DNA of 64,000 nucleotides from Actinomadura logoneensis (GTDB lineage: Bacteria; Actinomycetota; Actinomycetes; Streptosporangiales; Streptosporangiaceae). Below the pieces are notes generated by a model. It was not told the DNA's origin, made no database searches, and saw nothing but the letters and a program-made list of their open reading frames with translations. A program made the position numbers and the translations under genes. Location of the stretch: positions 1 to 64,000 of the forward strand of contig NZ_QURH01000180.1 of NCBI RefSeq assembly GCF_003428695.1, in the 5' to 3' direction. Shown here in pieces: positions 7,142 to 14,931 of the stretch. Positions within the stretch are counted from its first letter, which is position 1; each line of letters opens with the position of its first letter.

Positions 7142-8428
7142 TCACCCTTCGGTGGCTGCCGCCTCCAGGACCGCGACGTCCATCCCCGGCGCGGCGGGGA
7201 CCGGTCCGGCCACCACCGCGCCGCGACCCCGGCCCTCGCGGGCCGCGATGCGGACGACCGGACCGACGGCCAGCCCGCTGAGCAGGAACATCCCGCCCAG
7301 CAGCAGCCAGCCCGGCGCTCCCCAGCCGATCAGCAGGGAGGTCGTCACCAGCGGTCCCGCCATCCGCGCGATCTGCGGAGCCATGCTGAAGAAGCCCTGG
7401 TACTGGCCCTGCCTGCCGTCCGGCGCGAGCCCGAAGCCGAGTTCGGCGGCGCTCGCGCTGTGCGCCATCTCGGCGAACACCTGGACCAGCGCGCCGGCCA
7501 GCAGGAGCGCGACGGCGAGGCCCGCCCCGGAGGGGAACGACGACAGCGCGAAGACGGCGCAGGCCGCGACCATCAGCGTCCCGGCCCGCCGGGACGCCCG
7601 GGCGGCGCCGCGCGGACCGTCCACCCGCCGGCTGACCCGCACCTGGAACAGCACGACGCCGAGCATGTTCACCACGAGGATCACCGCCGCCACCGAGCCC
7701 GGCGCGTGGGTGTGCCCGACGATCCACAGCGGCAGCCCGAGGCTGAGGATCGGCATGTTCAGGTACATGACGGCGCTCAGCAGCATGAGCATCGCGTACG
7801 GACGGTCGCGCAGCACCACCAGTCGCGGCCCGCCGGTGGACGTCCCGGCCGCCGGAGCCACCTCCGGAAGCCGCCGCAGGACGAGTGCCGCGATGACGAA
7901 GCTCGCGGCGTCCATCCCGAAGACGGTCAGGTAGGCCGGGGCGGTGTCGACGGTCAGGGCGAGGCCTCCCAGGCCCGCGCCGACCGCCAACCCCGCGTTC
8001 AGGGTGGACTGCAGGTGCGCGCGCACGACCGTCCGCCGCGCCGGTTCGACCAGCCCGGCGAACAGGGCCTGCCGTGCCGCGTTCAGCCCGCCCTGGCAGC
8101 AGGCGTACACGCTCACCAGCAGCAGGAACAGCGGGAACGACCGCACGGACATCAGCCCGGCGAGCGCCGCGCCGGTGGCCAGGGCCAGCTCCACGGTGGT
8201 GCGGCGCGGGCCCCGCCGGTCGGCGAGGTGGCCGAGCGGGACGCCGGCCAGCATCCCGCAGCCCCAGCCCACCGTCAGCGCGACGCCCACCTCGGACGGC
8301 GACAGGCCGACGACGCGGGTGAAGAACAGCGCCGAGGTCGCGTAGAACGCGCCCTCCCCGACCGCGTTGGCCAGCTGGCCGAGCGCGAGGAGGCGGGCCG
8401 GGCCGGCGGGCGGGAGCAGGCCGTTCAT
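7142..8428 (-). CDS. MFS transporter
   Basis: This 428-aa membrane protein has about 12 hydrophobic segments and the MFS signature GHLADRRGPRR in the loop after helix 2 (about residues 62-72). The family exports drugs or metabolites using the proton gradient; the substrate cannot be read from the sequence. ATG 8428 overlaps the stop of the upstream DsbA-like gene by 4 nt (ATGA), so the two are translationally coupled. The pair is divergent from a MocR regulator that probably controls it. A much longer reading frame continues upstream only because of the overlap region. Confidence 0.9.
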   Translation of the reverse strand: MNGLLPPAGPARLLALGQLANAVGEGAFYATSALFFTRVVGLSPSEVGVALTVGWGCGMLAGVPLGHLADRRGPRRTTVELALATGAALAGLMSVRSFPLFLLLVSVYACCQGGLNAARQALFAGLVEPARRTVVRAHLQSTLNAGLAVGAGLGGLALTVDTAPAYLTVFGMDAASFVIAALVLRRLPEVAPAAGTSTGGPRLVVLRDRPYAMLMLLSAVMYLNMPILSLGLPLWIVGHTHAPGSVAAVILVVNMLGVVLFQVRVSRRVDGPRGAARASRRAGTLMVAACAVFALSSFPSGAGLAVALLLAGALVQVFAEMAHSASAAELGFGLAPDGRQGQYQGFFSMAPQIARMAGPLVTTSLLIGWGAPGWLLLGGMFLLSGLAVGPVVRIAAREGRGRGAVVAGPVPAAPGMDVAVLEAAATEG

Positions 8429-9042
8429 CCGACCCGCGGGGACTCGGTGCGACCGCGCTTCAGCTCGAAGAAGCCCGGCGAGCCGGAGACGAGCAGGACG
8501 CCGTCCCACAGCCGTCCCGCGTCCTCGCCGCGCGGGACGGGCGTGACGACCGGTCCGAAGAACGCGTTGACGCGCCCGTCCGGGCCCGGGACGTGGATCG
8601 CCGGGGTCCCGAGGTTCTCGCCGACCGGGTCCAGGCCCGCGTGGTGGCTCGCCAGCAGGGCCTCGTCGTGGTCGGCGGTGTCGGCGGCGTCCGCCAGCCC
8701 GGTGTCCAGGCCCGCCGCCTCCAGCGCGCTCACGTACAGCGCCGGTCCGATCGGCATCCTCTCGTGGTGGATGCGGTCCCCGAGCGCGTTGTAGAGGTCG
8801 CGCAGGGCGGGCGTGCCGTACTTCTGCTCGGCGGCGATCGCCACCCGGACCGGCCCGAGGGTGTCGGCCAGCCACCGCTCGTACCACTCCTCCAGCCCCT
8901 CGCGCCCCTCGTTCAGCAGCCACAGGCTCATGACGTGGAAGCGCACCTCCACGTCGCGGACGCGCTCCACTTCGAGCAGCCAGCGCGAGGCGTTCCACGC
9001 CCAGGGGCATTTCGGGTCGAACCACATGTCGACGGTGGTCAA
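8425..9042 (-). CDS. DsbA-family, Rv2466c-like mycothiol-dependent nitroreductase homologue
   Basis: This 205-aa thioredoxin-fold protein with a helical insertion matches the Rv2466c group: WFDPKCPWAWNASRW near the N-terminus, then TPAIHVPGPDG around the cis-Pro region. Rv2466c has CPWC; here the motif is CPWA, so C12 remains and the resolving Cys is Ala15. A mycothiol-dependent mechanism using a single Cys is possible but the usual intramolecular disulfide is not. The gene is first in an operon with the MFS transporter and is divergent from mocR. ATG 9042 is preceded by AGGAGTACCCCCTTG on the coding strand. Confidence 0.85.
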   Translation of the reverse strand: MTTVDMWFDPKCPWAWNASRWLLEVERVRDVEVRFHVMSLWLLNEGREGLEEWYERWLADTLGPVRVAIAAEQKYGTPALRDLYNALGDRIHHERMPIGPALYVSALEAAGLDTGLADAADTADHDEALLASHHAGLDPVGENLGTPAIHVPGPDGRVNAFFGPVVTPVPRGEDAGRLWDGVLLVSGSPGFFELKRGRTESPRVG

Positions 9043-9095
9043 GGGGGTACTCCTCGGTCGTTCACGGTTTCGCGCGTCCCAGTCAACGGCCTACG

Positions 9096-9141
9096 ATTGG
9101 CGCCGGGTAGTGCCAATATCCGCGTAACTCGATGGGCCAAT
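9096..9141. promoter_or_regulatory. ATTGGC/GCCAAT half-sites between DsbA operon and mocR
   Basis: ATTGGC at 9096-9101 and GCCAAT at 9112-9117 form a perfect inverted pair, and a third GCCAAT lies at 9136-9141, exactly 24 bp after the second. Arrays of half-sites in inverted and direct orientation suit MocR/PdxR regulators, which carry two winged helices per dimer. The third site overlaps the expected mocR start region, consistent with autoregulation. Confidence 0.45.
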
Positions 9142-9151
9142 CGCGATCGAC

Positions 9152-10588
9152 CTGCACATCAGCCTGGACGGCTCGGGCGACCTCACCGCGCGCATCCACC
9201 GGCAGCTCCTGGACGCGATCCTGGACGGGCGGCTGCGCCCGGGGGAGCGCCTGCCCGCCACCCGCGAGTTCGCCCGGCGGCTGGACGTGTCGCGCAACAC
9301 CGTCGCGGTCGCCTACGAGCGGCTGACCGCCGAGGGCCTGCTGGTCGCCCGCGTCGGATCCGGCACGTTCGTCGGCCACGCCCCCGTCGGCCGGGCCCGC
9401 ACCGCCCCGGAGGGCGACGCCGTCCGTCCGCGCCCGCTCTGGGACCACCCGCCGGAAACGGCGCCGCCCGTCCCGGCGGTCCACGACTTCCGCGTGGGCA
9501 CCCCCGACGCGGAGCTGTTCCCCCTCGCCGTCTGGCGGCGGCTGCTCGCCGGGGAGTGGCGCGCGTCGGCCGTCAGGACCGCCGGGTACGGCGACCCGGC
9601 CGGGCACCACGGCCTGCGCGAGGCCGTCGCCCGCTACGTGGGCCTCGCCCGGTCGGTCCGCGCCCGCGCCGACGACGTCCTGGTCACACAGGGCGCCCAG
9701 CAGGCGCTCGACCTCATCGGACGCGTCCTCATCGAACCCGGCGACGTCGTGGCCGTGGAGGACCCCGGCTACCCGCCCGCCCGCCGCCTGTTCCGCTCGC
9801 TCGGGGCGCGCGTCGCGCCCGTCCGCGTCGACCGCGAAGGCCTCGACGTGGACGCGCTCCCGGCCGGCGCGCGGCTGGTCTACGTGACGCCCTCGCACCA
9901 GTTCCCGCTCGGCACCCCGATGTCCCTCGACCGCCGCGCCGCGCTGCTCGACTGGGCCGGACGCCACGACGCGGTGATCGTCGAGGACGACTACGACAGC
10001 GAGTTCCGCTTCTCCGACCGTCCGCTCGACCCGCTGCAGAGCCTCGACCGCGCCGGACGCGTCGTCTACGTCGGCACGTTCTCCAAGACGCTGCTGCCGC
10101 TGCTGCGGATCGGCTTCCTCATCGCGCCCACCTCGCTGCGCCCGGCGCTGCACGCGGCCAAGCGGCTCTCCGACTGGCACGGCGATCCCGTCACGCAGGC
10201 GGCGCTCGCCCGGTTCATCGACTCGGGCGAGCTGCCCCGCCACGTCCGCAAGGCCACCCGCGTCTACGCCGCCCGCCACGAGCGGGTCGCCGAGGCGCTG
10301 GACGGACCCCTGTCGGCCTGGCTCGACCCGATCCCCTCGACCGCCGGCCTGCACCTGTGCGCCCTGCTCGCGTCCGGCGGCCCCGGCGACGTGCGCGCGG
10401 TGCTGACCAGGGCGGGGGAGCTGGGTGTCGCCGCCGAGGACCTCTCGGCCTACTGCGCCGGCGACACCCCGCTCCCCGGCATCGTGCTCGGCTACGGCGC
10501 CGTCCCGACCGAACGCGTCGCGACGGGCCTCCGCCTGCTCACCCGTGCGTTCCGGGAGGTCATGCCACGCCCGCCCGGACGGCCGTGA
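9152..10588 (+). CDS. MocR/PdxR-family regulator (GntR wHTH + aminotransferase fold); start anomalous
   Basis: An N-terminal GntR winged helix (RIHRQLLDAILDGRLRPGER, then LPATREFARRLDVSRNTVAV) is followed by a class I aminotransferase-like domain. Landmarks are VTQGAQQALDLI, EDPGYPPARR and the PLP lysine in YVGTFSKTLLPLLRIGF. The winged helix is readable in frame upstream of the first standard start (GTG 9287), but the frame closes at TAA 9125 with no ATG, GTG or TTG between. The first codon of the usable kind is CTG 9152. An ATG at 9132 is one frame off; a single inserted base near 9144 would join it (MGQSAIDLHISLD). Either a rare start or a 1-nt deletion or error is present. It probably controls the divergent DsbA/MFS operon. 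Confidence 0.85.
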   Translation: MHISLDGSGDLTARIHRQLLDAILDGRLRPGERLPATREFARRLDVSRNTVAVAYERLTAEGLLVARVGSGTFVGHAPVGRARTAPEGDAVRPRPLWDHPPETAPPVPAVHDFRVGTPDAELFPLAVWRRLLAGEWRASAVRTAGYGDPAGHHGLREAVARYVGLARSVRARADDVLVTQGAQQALDLIGRVLIEPGDVVAVEDPGYPPARRLFRSLGARVAPVRVDREGLDVDALPAGARLVYVTPSHQFPLGTPMSLDRRAALLDWAGRHDAVIVEDDYDSEFRFSDRPLDPLQSLDRAGRVVYVGTFSKTLLPLLRIGFLIAPTSLRPALHAAKRLSDWHGDPVTQAALARFIDSGELPRHVRKATRVYAARHERVAEALDGPLSAWLDPIPSTAGLHLCALLASGGPGDVRAVLTRAGELGVAAEDLSAYCAGDTPLPGIVLGYGAVPTERVATGLRLLTRAFREVMPRPPGRP

Positions 10589-10692
10589 AACACCGTCCCG
10601 GCGGGCGTGAAACACCGTCCCGGCGGCCGTGGCGTACCGTCCGGACGGCCGTGACGCACTGTCCGGGCGGGCGTGTCGCACCGTCCGTCGGG
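10583..10692. repeat. Five tandem 22-bp repeats between convergent genes
   Basis: Units start at 10583, 10605, 10627, 10649 and 10671. The first two differ at one base; later ones diverge but keep CGTG at the front and ACCGTCC in the second half. Unit 3 contains the perfect palindrome CCGTCCGGACGG and the others imperfect versions. The array begins at the mocR stop codon and ends 12 bp before the VOC stop. The last codons of mocR (PRPPGRP) are built from a preceding partial unit. It may work as a terminator cluster or be a REP-like array; no spacers exist, so it is not CRISPR. Confidence 0.75.
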
Positions 10693-10703
10693 TTCGGGCC
10701 CGG

Positions 10704-11198
10704 CTACTCCGCCGCGTCCTCGGCCGTGCCCGGCGCGGTCAGGTCGTACTTGGGGTCCTGGAACCGGAACGAGTGGCCGCCGGGCGGCAGGTGGCCGATC
10801 TCCCACCAGTTGCGGTCGAGGTCCTGCAGGTAGAACGCGTACGTCCCGTGCTGGTCGACCGGCCGGGTCAGCTTCCGGATGCCGTACTCCTCGCGGACGG
10901 CCGAGAGCTTGGCGTGCGCGTCGTCAACCTCCTCGCGGCTGCCCACGTCGATCCCGTTGTGCCCGAGCAGCGGCATCTCGTGCTGCTCGGCCTTCGGCGT
11001 CTCCACGCACACGTACACGTGGTCGCCCCCGAGCCGCACCAGCAGCCCGATCGGCGCGTGCTGGATCACCTCCAGCCCGAGGACCTCCTCATAGAAGCGC
11101 CGCGAGGCCTGGAGGTTCACCACCTCCAGCGTCCCGTGCGACAGGAACCGCGTCTTCAGCAGCGGTTCCTTCTCCGACCGCCGCGTAATCCCGGCCAT
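10704..11198 (-). CDS. VOC (glyoxalase/extradiol dioxygenase-like) protein
   Basis: This 164-aa vicinal oxygen chelate protein has two beta-alpha-beta-beta-beta modules. Probable metal ligands are H21 (SHGTLEV), H80 (LLGHNGIDV) and E133 (RNWWEIGHL), the His-His-Glu set of extradiol dioxygenase-type members. The phrase FYEEVLGLEVI is typical of the fold. The substrate is unknown; the gene stands alone, facing the mocR gene across the 22-bp repeats. ATG 11198 is followed by a charged lead-in (MAGITRRSEKEP), and a later start is possible but no better one is visible. Confidence 0.85.
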   Translation of the reverse strand: MAGITRRSEKEPLLKTRFLSHGTLEVVNLQASRRFYEEVLGLEVIQHAPIGLLVRLGGDHVYVCVETPKAEQHEMPLLGHNGIDVGSREEVDDAHAKLSAVREEYGIRKLTRPVDQHGTYAFYLQDLDRNWWEIGHLPPGGHSFRFQDPKYDLTAPGTAEDAAE

Positions 11199-11811
11199 GA
11201 ATCTCCCTCACCCAACGTCTCCACCCCGAAGAGCCGTCCCCGCGCCCGAAGTCTGTCACCTCCCGGACCGGCGCGGACCCCCTTCCAACCAGTCAGTTGG
11301 CCGAATTTGTCCTGAAATGGCCGCAAGCGATTCCCCGCCGCGGGTCCCCGGCACACCACGTGTTTCCTTGATCACGTGCCGGTCCCTCCCAGCTCCGGAG
11401 GGCCGTGGGCGGGCCGCCGGTGCGCCGCCGTCCCGGCGAGCGCGACGCCCACCGAGCAGCCCGGAACAGTGCCCCCGCCAGGACGCACAAGTAACGCACC
11501 AGTGAGACAAGGCAACAGCGGCCGTCTCCGGAGAGGACGCCAGCAAGCTTCTCCGGGCGGGGGCGGGGGGGCGAGGAGAAGGATGGCCGATTCACTCTCT
11601 TCGCGGCGGCGGCGCATGGATTCGCCTTTCTCCGCCCGGTGAAACCATTCCGGGACTCTGGCCGACATTGGACGGCACTCGCCTTTACGGCGACAAGGCA
11701 CTCGCCATGGCGGCAACGCCGTGCCTACGAGACGTGGGGGGCACCACGAGCGGCGAGGCCGCACCGGCAGCAGGTGCCCGCCGGATCGTCCAGCCGGGCC
11801 GAAAATGCGAA
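11199..11811. other. Gene-free interval before the first tRNA pair
   Basis: I find no ORF here with recognisable protein features. Two CACGTG hexamers at 11357-11362 and 11373-11378 are 16 bp apart, and there is a G-rich run near 11550-11580. The interval could hold the VOC promoter and decayed sequence. Confidence 0.4.
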
Positions 11812-11842
11812 ATGCAGGCCGGACATGTCGTCTGACCTGCAT
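11812..11842 (-). terminator. Terminator of tRNA array 1
   Basis: ATGCAGG and CCTGCAT form 7-bp outer arms with an imperfect inner stem. On the minus strand this follows tRNA-Val directly and ends in CATTTCGCATTTTC. The same arms occur after array 2, which supports a shared terminator. Confidence 0.65.
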
Positions 11843-11850
11843 CGCGATAG

Positions 11851-11922
11851 TGGGCGATACTGGGATTGAACCAGTGACCTCTACCGTGTCAAGGTAGCGC
11901 TCTCCCACTGAGCTAATCGCCC
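11851..11922 (-). tRNA. tRNA-Val (GAC)
   Basis: This is a 72-nt cloverleaf with acceptor GGGCGAT/ATCGCCC, T-arm GGTTCAATCC and anticodon loop TTGACAC, which gives anticodon GAC. CCA is not encoded. It is base-for-base identical to the tRNA-Val at 52489-52560. Confidence 0.96.
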
Positions 11923-11953
11923 GGAACGTCCACCTTGGGAGGGTGGGCCGGAG

Positions 11954-12025
11954 AGCGGAAGACGGGATTTGAACCCGCGACCCTCACCTTGGCAAGGTGA
12001 TGCTCTACCCCTGAGCCACTTCCGC
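11954..12025 (-). tRNA. tRNA-Gly (GCC)
   Basis: This is a 72-nt cloverleaf with acceptor GCGGAAG/CTTCCGC, T-arm GGTTCAAATCC and anticodon loop TTGCCAA, which gives anticodon GCC. It is transcribed before tRNA-Val. A TAAAGT -10-like hexamer lies at 12080-12085 on the minus strand, in a GCTAAAGTTTTC context that recurs before array 2. It is identical to the tRNA-Gly at 52663-52734. Confidence 0.96.
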
Positions 12026-12166
12026 GTGTGCTGCTCGGTGCCTTCCCTTTCGGGCCGGTCCCTCGCGGCGACAAGGAAAACTTTAGCGTGGATTCCGAGT
12101 GGATGTGACATCGAGGCCCAGCCGGTCAGGGCCGCCGACCGGCTCGGCCGGGGGAGGCGCGGACGG

Positions 12167-13477
12167 TCAGCGGCGCCTGGCGGTGAAGCCGTGGCGGCCC
12201 GCGTAGGCGGCCAGGTCGTGCCAGTCGTCGCCGGTGTGGGCGTGGGGATCGAGGCAGCCGACGGTGGTCGGCCGGGGGACGGTGTAGCGGGGCGCGTGCA
12301 GGTTCGGCTCGGACTCGAAGTCCAGGACCTCGGCGATGTTGCGCGCGGCGGCGTCCCGGACCGACAGCGGCTCCAGGCCCCAGCGCCACTCGACGGCCTT
12401 CAGGACGGACGTGTGGTCGTAGACCTCGTGCGCGACCGAGCGGCGCCGGGCGCGCGGGGAGATCAGCAGGCAGGGGACGCGGAAGCCGCGCAGGCCGGTG
12501 CCGAGGTCGGGGCGCGGGTCCGGGCCCACGGGCGGCGGGACGTGGTCGAAGAAGCCGCCCCACTCGTCGTAGTTGATCACGAAGAGGGTGCGCGGCCAGT
12601 TCGGGGACGTGGTGACGGCCGTGTAGACCCGGTTGAGGAAGCTCTGGCCGAGCCGGATGTCGGCGAGCGGATGCTCGTCCTCGGACATCCCGGGCAGCGC
12701 CTCACCGAGGAAGCCGGGCTCGACGAAGCTGACGGCGGGCAGCCGTCCGGCCCTGGCGTCGGCGTAGAACTCGGCGATGCCCCGGCTGATGTCCAGGTGC
12801 CGCAGACCCCACAGCGCCGTGAACGGGACGTCGCTGAAGTAGTAGCGGCACGGGATCCTCTTCGCCTTCAGCCGGTCCCAGATGGTGGTGAGCCGCGAGA
12901 TCGTGAAGGTGTTGGACGTCCGGTCGGTCTGCCCGGCGTGCTGGAAGATCCGGTTCGGGAAGGTGGACGACATGATCGCCGGGAAGTAGCGGTCGCAGAC
13001 CGTCCAGTCCCGTCCGGCGTGGCCGTGGAAGCCCAGGTCGGCGCCCTTGTAGTAGCCGATGGCGAACACGTCGTTGCTCCCGGCGCGCAGCCAGCCGTCG
13101 CACTTGCCGCCGTTGTACTCGACGCGTCCGCCGCCGTAGGAGTGGTCGGGGTCGTTGAACCCGCACCCCCACGGGACGGTCAGGTGGTGCGTGGCGTGCT
13201 CGGCGCCCCGGGCGTCGGTGAAGGTCAGCCCCTCCTGCCTGCCGTCCGCGCCCGGCAGCCAGCCCATGTAGTGGTCGAAGGAGCGGTTCTCCATCATCAC
13301 GACGACGATGTGGTCGATGCCCGAGCGGGACGGTTCGGGGAGCGCCGAGACGGGCGCGCGGGTGGACGGGCGGGTGGAGGCGGACGCCTCGCCCTCGGTC
13401 CCGCCCGCCGCCAGGACGGCCGCCGCGCCCGCCGTTCCCGCGAGGAATCCGCGCCGTGTCAGGTCGTCGATGCCCAT
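12167..13477 (-). CDS. Tat-exported phospholipase C/phosphoesterase family protein
   Basis: The 436-aa precursor starts with the twin-arginine signal TRRGFLAGTAGAAAVLA (R8, R9), so it folds before export. The mature part has HIVVVMMENRSFDHYMG (E63, N64, S66), the metal and nucleophile region of the phosphoesterase/acid phosphatase A-like superfamily. It also has a FVINYDEWGGFFDHVPPP block and VPCLLISPRARR. Members hydrolyse phospholipids or other phosphodiesters outside the cell. The gene stands alone, divergent from a hypothetical gene. ATG 13477 immediately precedes the signal. The substrate cannot be decided from sequence. Confidence 0.92.
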   Translation of the reverse strand: MGIDDLTRRGFLAGTAGAAAVLAAGGTEGEASASTRPSTRAPVSALPEPSRSGIDHIVVVMMENRSFDHYMGWLPGADGRQEGLTFTDARGAEHATHHLTVPWGCGFNDPDHSYGGGRVEYNGGKCDGWLRAGSNDVFAIGYYKGADLGFHGHAGRDWTVCDRYFPAIMSSTFPNRIFQHAGQTDRTSNTFTISRLTTIWDRLKAKRIPCRYYFSDVPFTALWGLRHLDISRGIAEFYADARAGRLPAVSFVEPGFLGEALPGMSEDEHPLADIRLGQSFLNRVYTAVTTSPNWPRTLFVINYDEWGGFFDHVPPPVGPDPRPDLGTGLRGFRVPCLLISPRARRRSVAHEVYDHTSVLKAVEWRWGLEPLSVRDAAARNIAEVLDFESEPNLHAPRYTVPRPTTVGCLDPHAHTGDDWHDLAAYAGRHGFTARRR

Positions 13478-13600
13478 GGGGGTCCCTCCGCTCGCCGGGC
13501 CGCGTGAGGAGTATCACCGCGTCTGAGAAGGAATGGGAAGAACGCGACTCGGAGGCTGGAGGACAAAATCCCGAAAAACCCTCACCCGAATTGTTCCGGC

Positions 13601-14491
13601 ATGCTTTGTCACACTGGGGGAGTGCGAGACGAGGACGCGGGGGCCGAGGCGGCGTCGCGGGTCGAAGCCGTCCGGGACGGCCCCCCGGCCGGACGCCTGC
13701 GCCTCGCCGCCGCCTTCTACCGGGGCCGCCACGCCCGGTACGGCCGGGCCGAGCTGAGCTTCCTGCGCTGGACGATCCTTCGCGGCGTCCTCGACCCACC
13801 GGACGGCGATCCGCCCGGAAGCCCCTGGTGGCGGGCCGTCAACGAGCGCCTCCTGCTCGACAAGACCGAAGCGGCCCTGCTGGACGGCTCCCCGGCGTCC
13901 GATCCGCGCGTGGCGCTCTGGCAGCGGTTCCTGCGCGATCCGTCGCCGGCGTCCTGGTACCGCGCCCACAACGCCAGCGTCGTGGCCGGCTACCTGGAGA
14001 ACCTGCACCTGGCGGTCGCCGAACTGCCCGCCGAACGCTTCATGATGAACGTCGCGCTGATGCGGGTCCTCTACACCCACGCCATGGTCGCCCACCCGCG
14101 CCTCGCGCTCGGGCCGCTGGCGCCGCTCGGCCCCTTCCTCGGCGACCCGCGCAAGGGCACGGTCGGGTTCTTCCTCGACCTGCGCCGCGCGTTCCCCGAG
14201 CGCTACCCGCTCACCGGCCTCAGCGCCGAGTCGCTGATCGGCGCCCAGGGCGGTCTGCCCCGGCTGCTCGACCACGGAGTGATCAAGGACCGTACCGCCG
14301 CCCTCTACCGCTTCACCGCCCGTTCCCTGGACGAACCGCGCGTCGCCGACCTCCACCACGACGGCCTGCCCGACTACGCGTGGCCCGCCGAGTGGCTTCC
14401 CGTCCGCCCGCCCGGAACCGTCCACCCCCGGACCCGCATCCTCCGGCTCGCCGCCCGCGCCACCCGTCCCGAACCCCCTCAGGGCCGCTGA
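13601..14491 (+). CDS. Conserved-looking actinobacterial hypothetical protein
   Basis: This is a 296-aa soluble protein without signal or membrane segments. Blocks such as LAAAFYRGRHARYGRAELSF, HNASVVAGYLEN and ERFMMNVALMRVLY look like a compact, family-specific fold, but I cannot name a function. The start is uncertain: ATG 13601 and GTG 13622 (VRDEDAGA) are both in frame, and the GGGGGA before GTG is too close to act as a ribosome binding site. It is divergent from the phosphoesterase, with a 120-bp shared promoter region. Confidence 0.7.
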   Translation: MLCHTGGVRDEDAGAEAASRVEAVRDGPPAGRLRLAAAFYRGRHARYGRAELSFLRWTILRGVLDPPDGDPPGSPWWRAVNERLLLDKTEAALLDGSPASDPRVALWQRFLRDPSPASWYRAHNASVVAGYLENLHLAVAELPAERFMMNVALMRVLYTHAMVAHPRLALGPLAPLGPFLGDPRKGTVGFFLDLRRAFPERYPLTGLSAESLIGAQGGLPRLLDHGVIKDRTAALYRFTARSLDEPRVADLHHDGLPDYAWPAEWLPVRPPGTVHPRTRILRLAARATRPEPPQGR

Positions 14492-14660
14492 GGCGGCTGT
14501 CCCCGGACGTCACTCCCTGGTGATCTCCCAGAGGATCGCCTTACGGAGAGTTACTGATTCGCCTCACCCGGCTATCAAGGGGGAGTCGACGCGTCCAGCG
14601 TCACCGGCCGCCCGCCTGCGCGCGGACGGCCGTTCCACGGTCGAAGGAGAACACGGGATC

Positions 14661-14894
14661 ATGAGACGAGCACTGGCAGCCCTCTTCCTGGCGGCTCCGG
14701 CCCTCGCGGGCGTCGCGCTGAGCGCGTTCCCCGCCTCGGCCTCGGCGCCGCCTTCCGCCGCCCGGACGGCGTCCGCCCGCGCCCTGAACGACATCACCGA
14801 ACAGCAGTGCGTCGAGGGAGGCGGCAAGGTCGTGCGGAACCCGTTCGGAGCCGTCTGCGTGGGCGGCGTCTACGACGGAATGTGGATCTTCTAG
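14661..14894 (+). CDS. Small secreted protein (77 aa)
   Basis: ATG 14661 follows GAAGGAGAACACG. The product begins with a Sec signal peptide (MRRALAALFLAAPALAGVAL, cleavage probably after ASA near residue 30), leaving about 47 residues. The mature part has two Cys in NDITEQQCVEGGG and FGAVCVGG, probably one disulfide, and ends in MWIF. I do not recognise a family. An in-frame ATG at 14520 exists but has no ribosome binding site and would bury the signal peptide. Confidence 0.75.
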   Translation: MRRALAALFLAAPALAGVALSAFPASASAPPSAARTASARALNDITEQQCVEGGGKVVRNPFGAVCVGGVYDGMWIF

Positions 14895-14910
14895 CGGGCC
14901 GTCCGCCGCG

Positions 14911-14930
14911 CCCGGGAGCCTGGCCCCGGG
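14911..14930. terminator. CCCGGG hairpin between convergent genes
   Basis: Self-complementary CCCGGG copies at 14911-14916 and 14925-14930 can pair around an 8-nt loop, between the small secreted protein gene and the ABC-F gene. No T-tract is present. Confidence 0.4.
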
Positions 14931-14931
14931 A

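Noticed and set aside
10583-10692. CRISPR array
   Set aside because: The repeats are head-to-tail with no unique spacers and no cas genes are nearby.
11372-11908. 178-codon minus-strand ORF over the tRNA-Val region
   Set aside because: Its N-terminal codons are the tRNA-Val sequence read as protein and the rest has no protein-like pattern.
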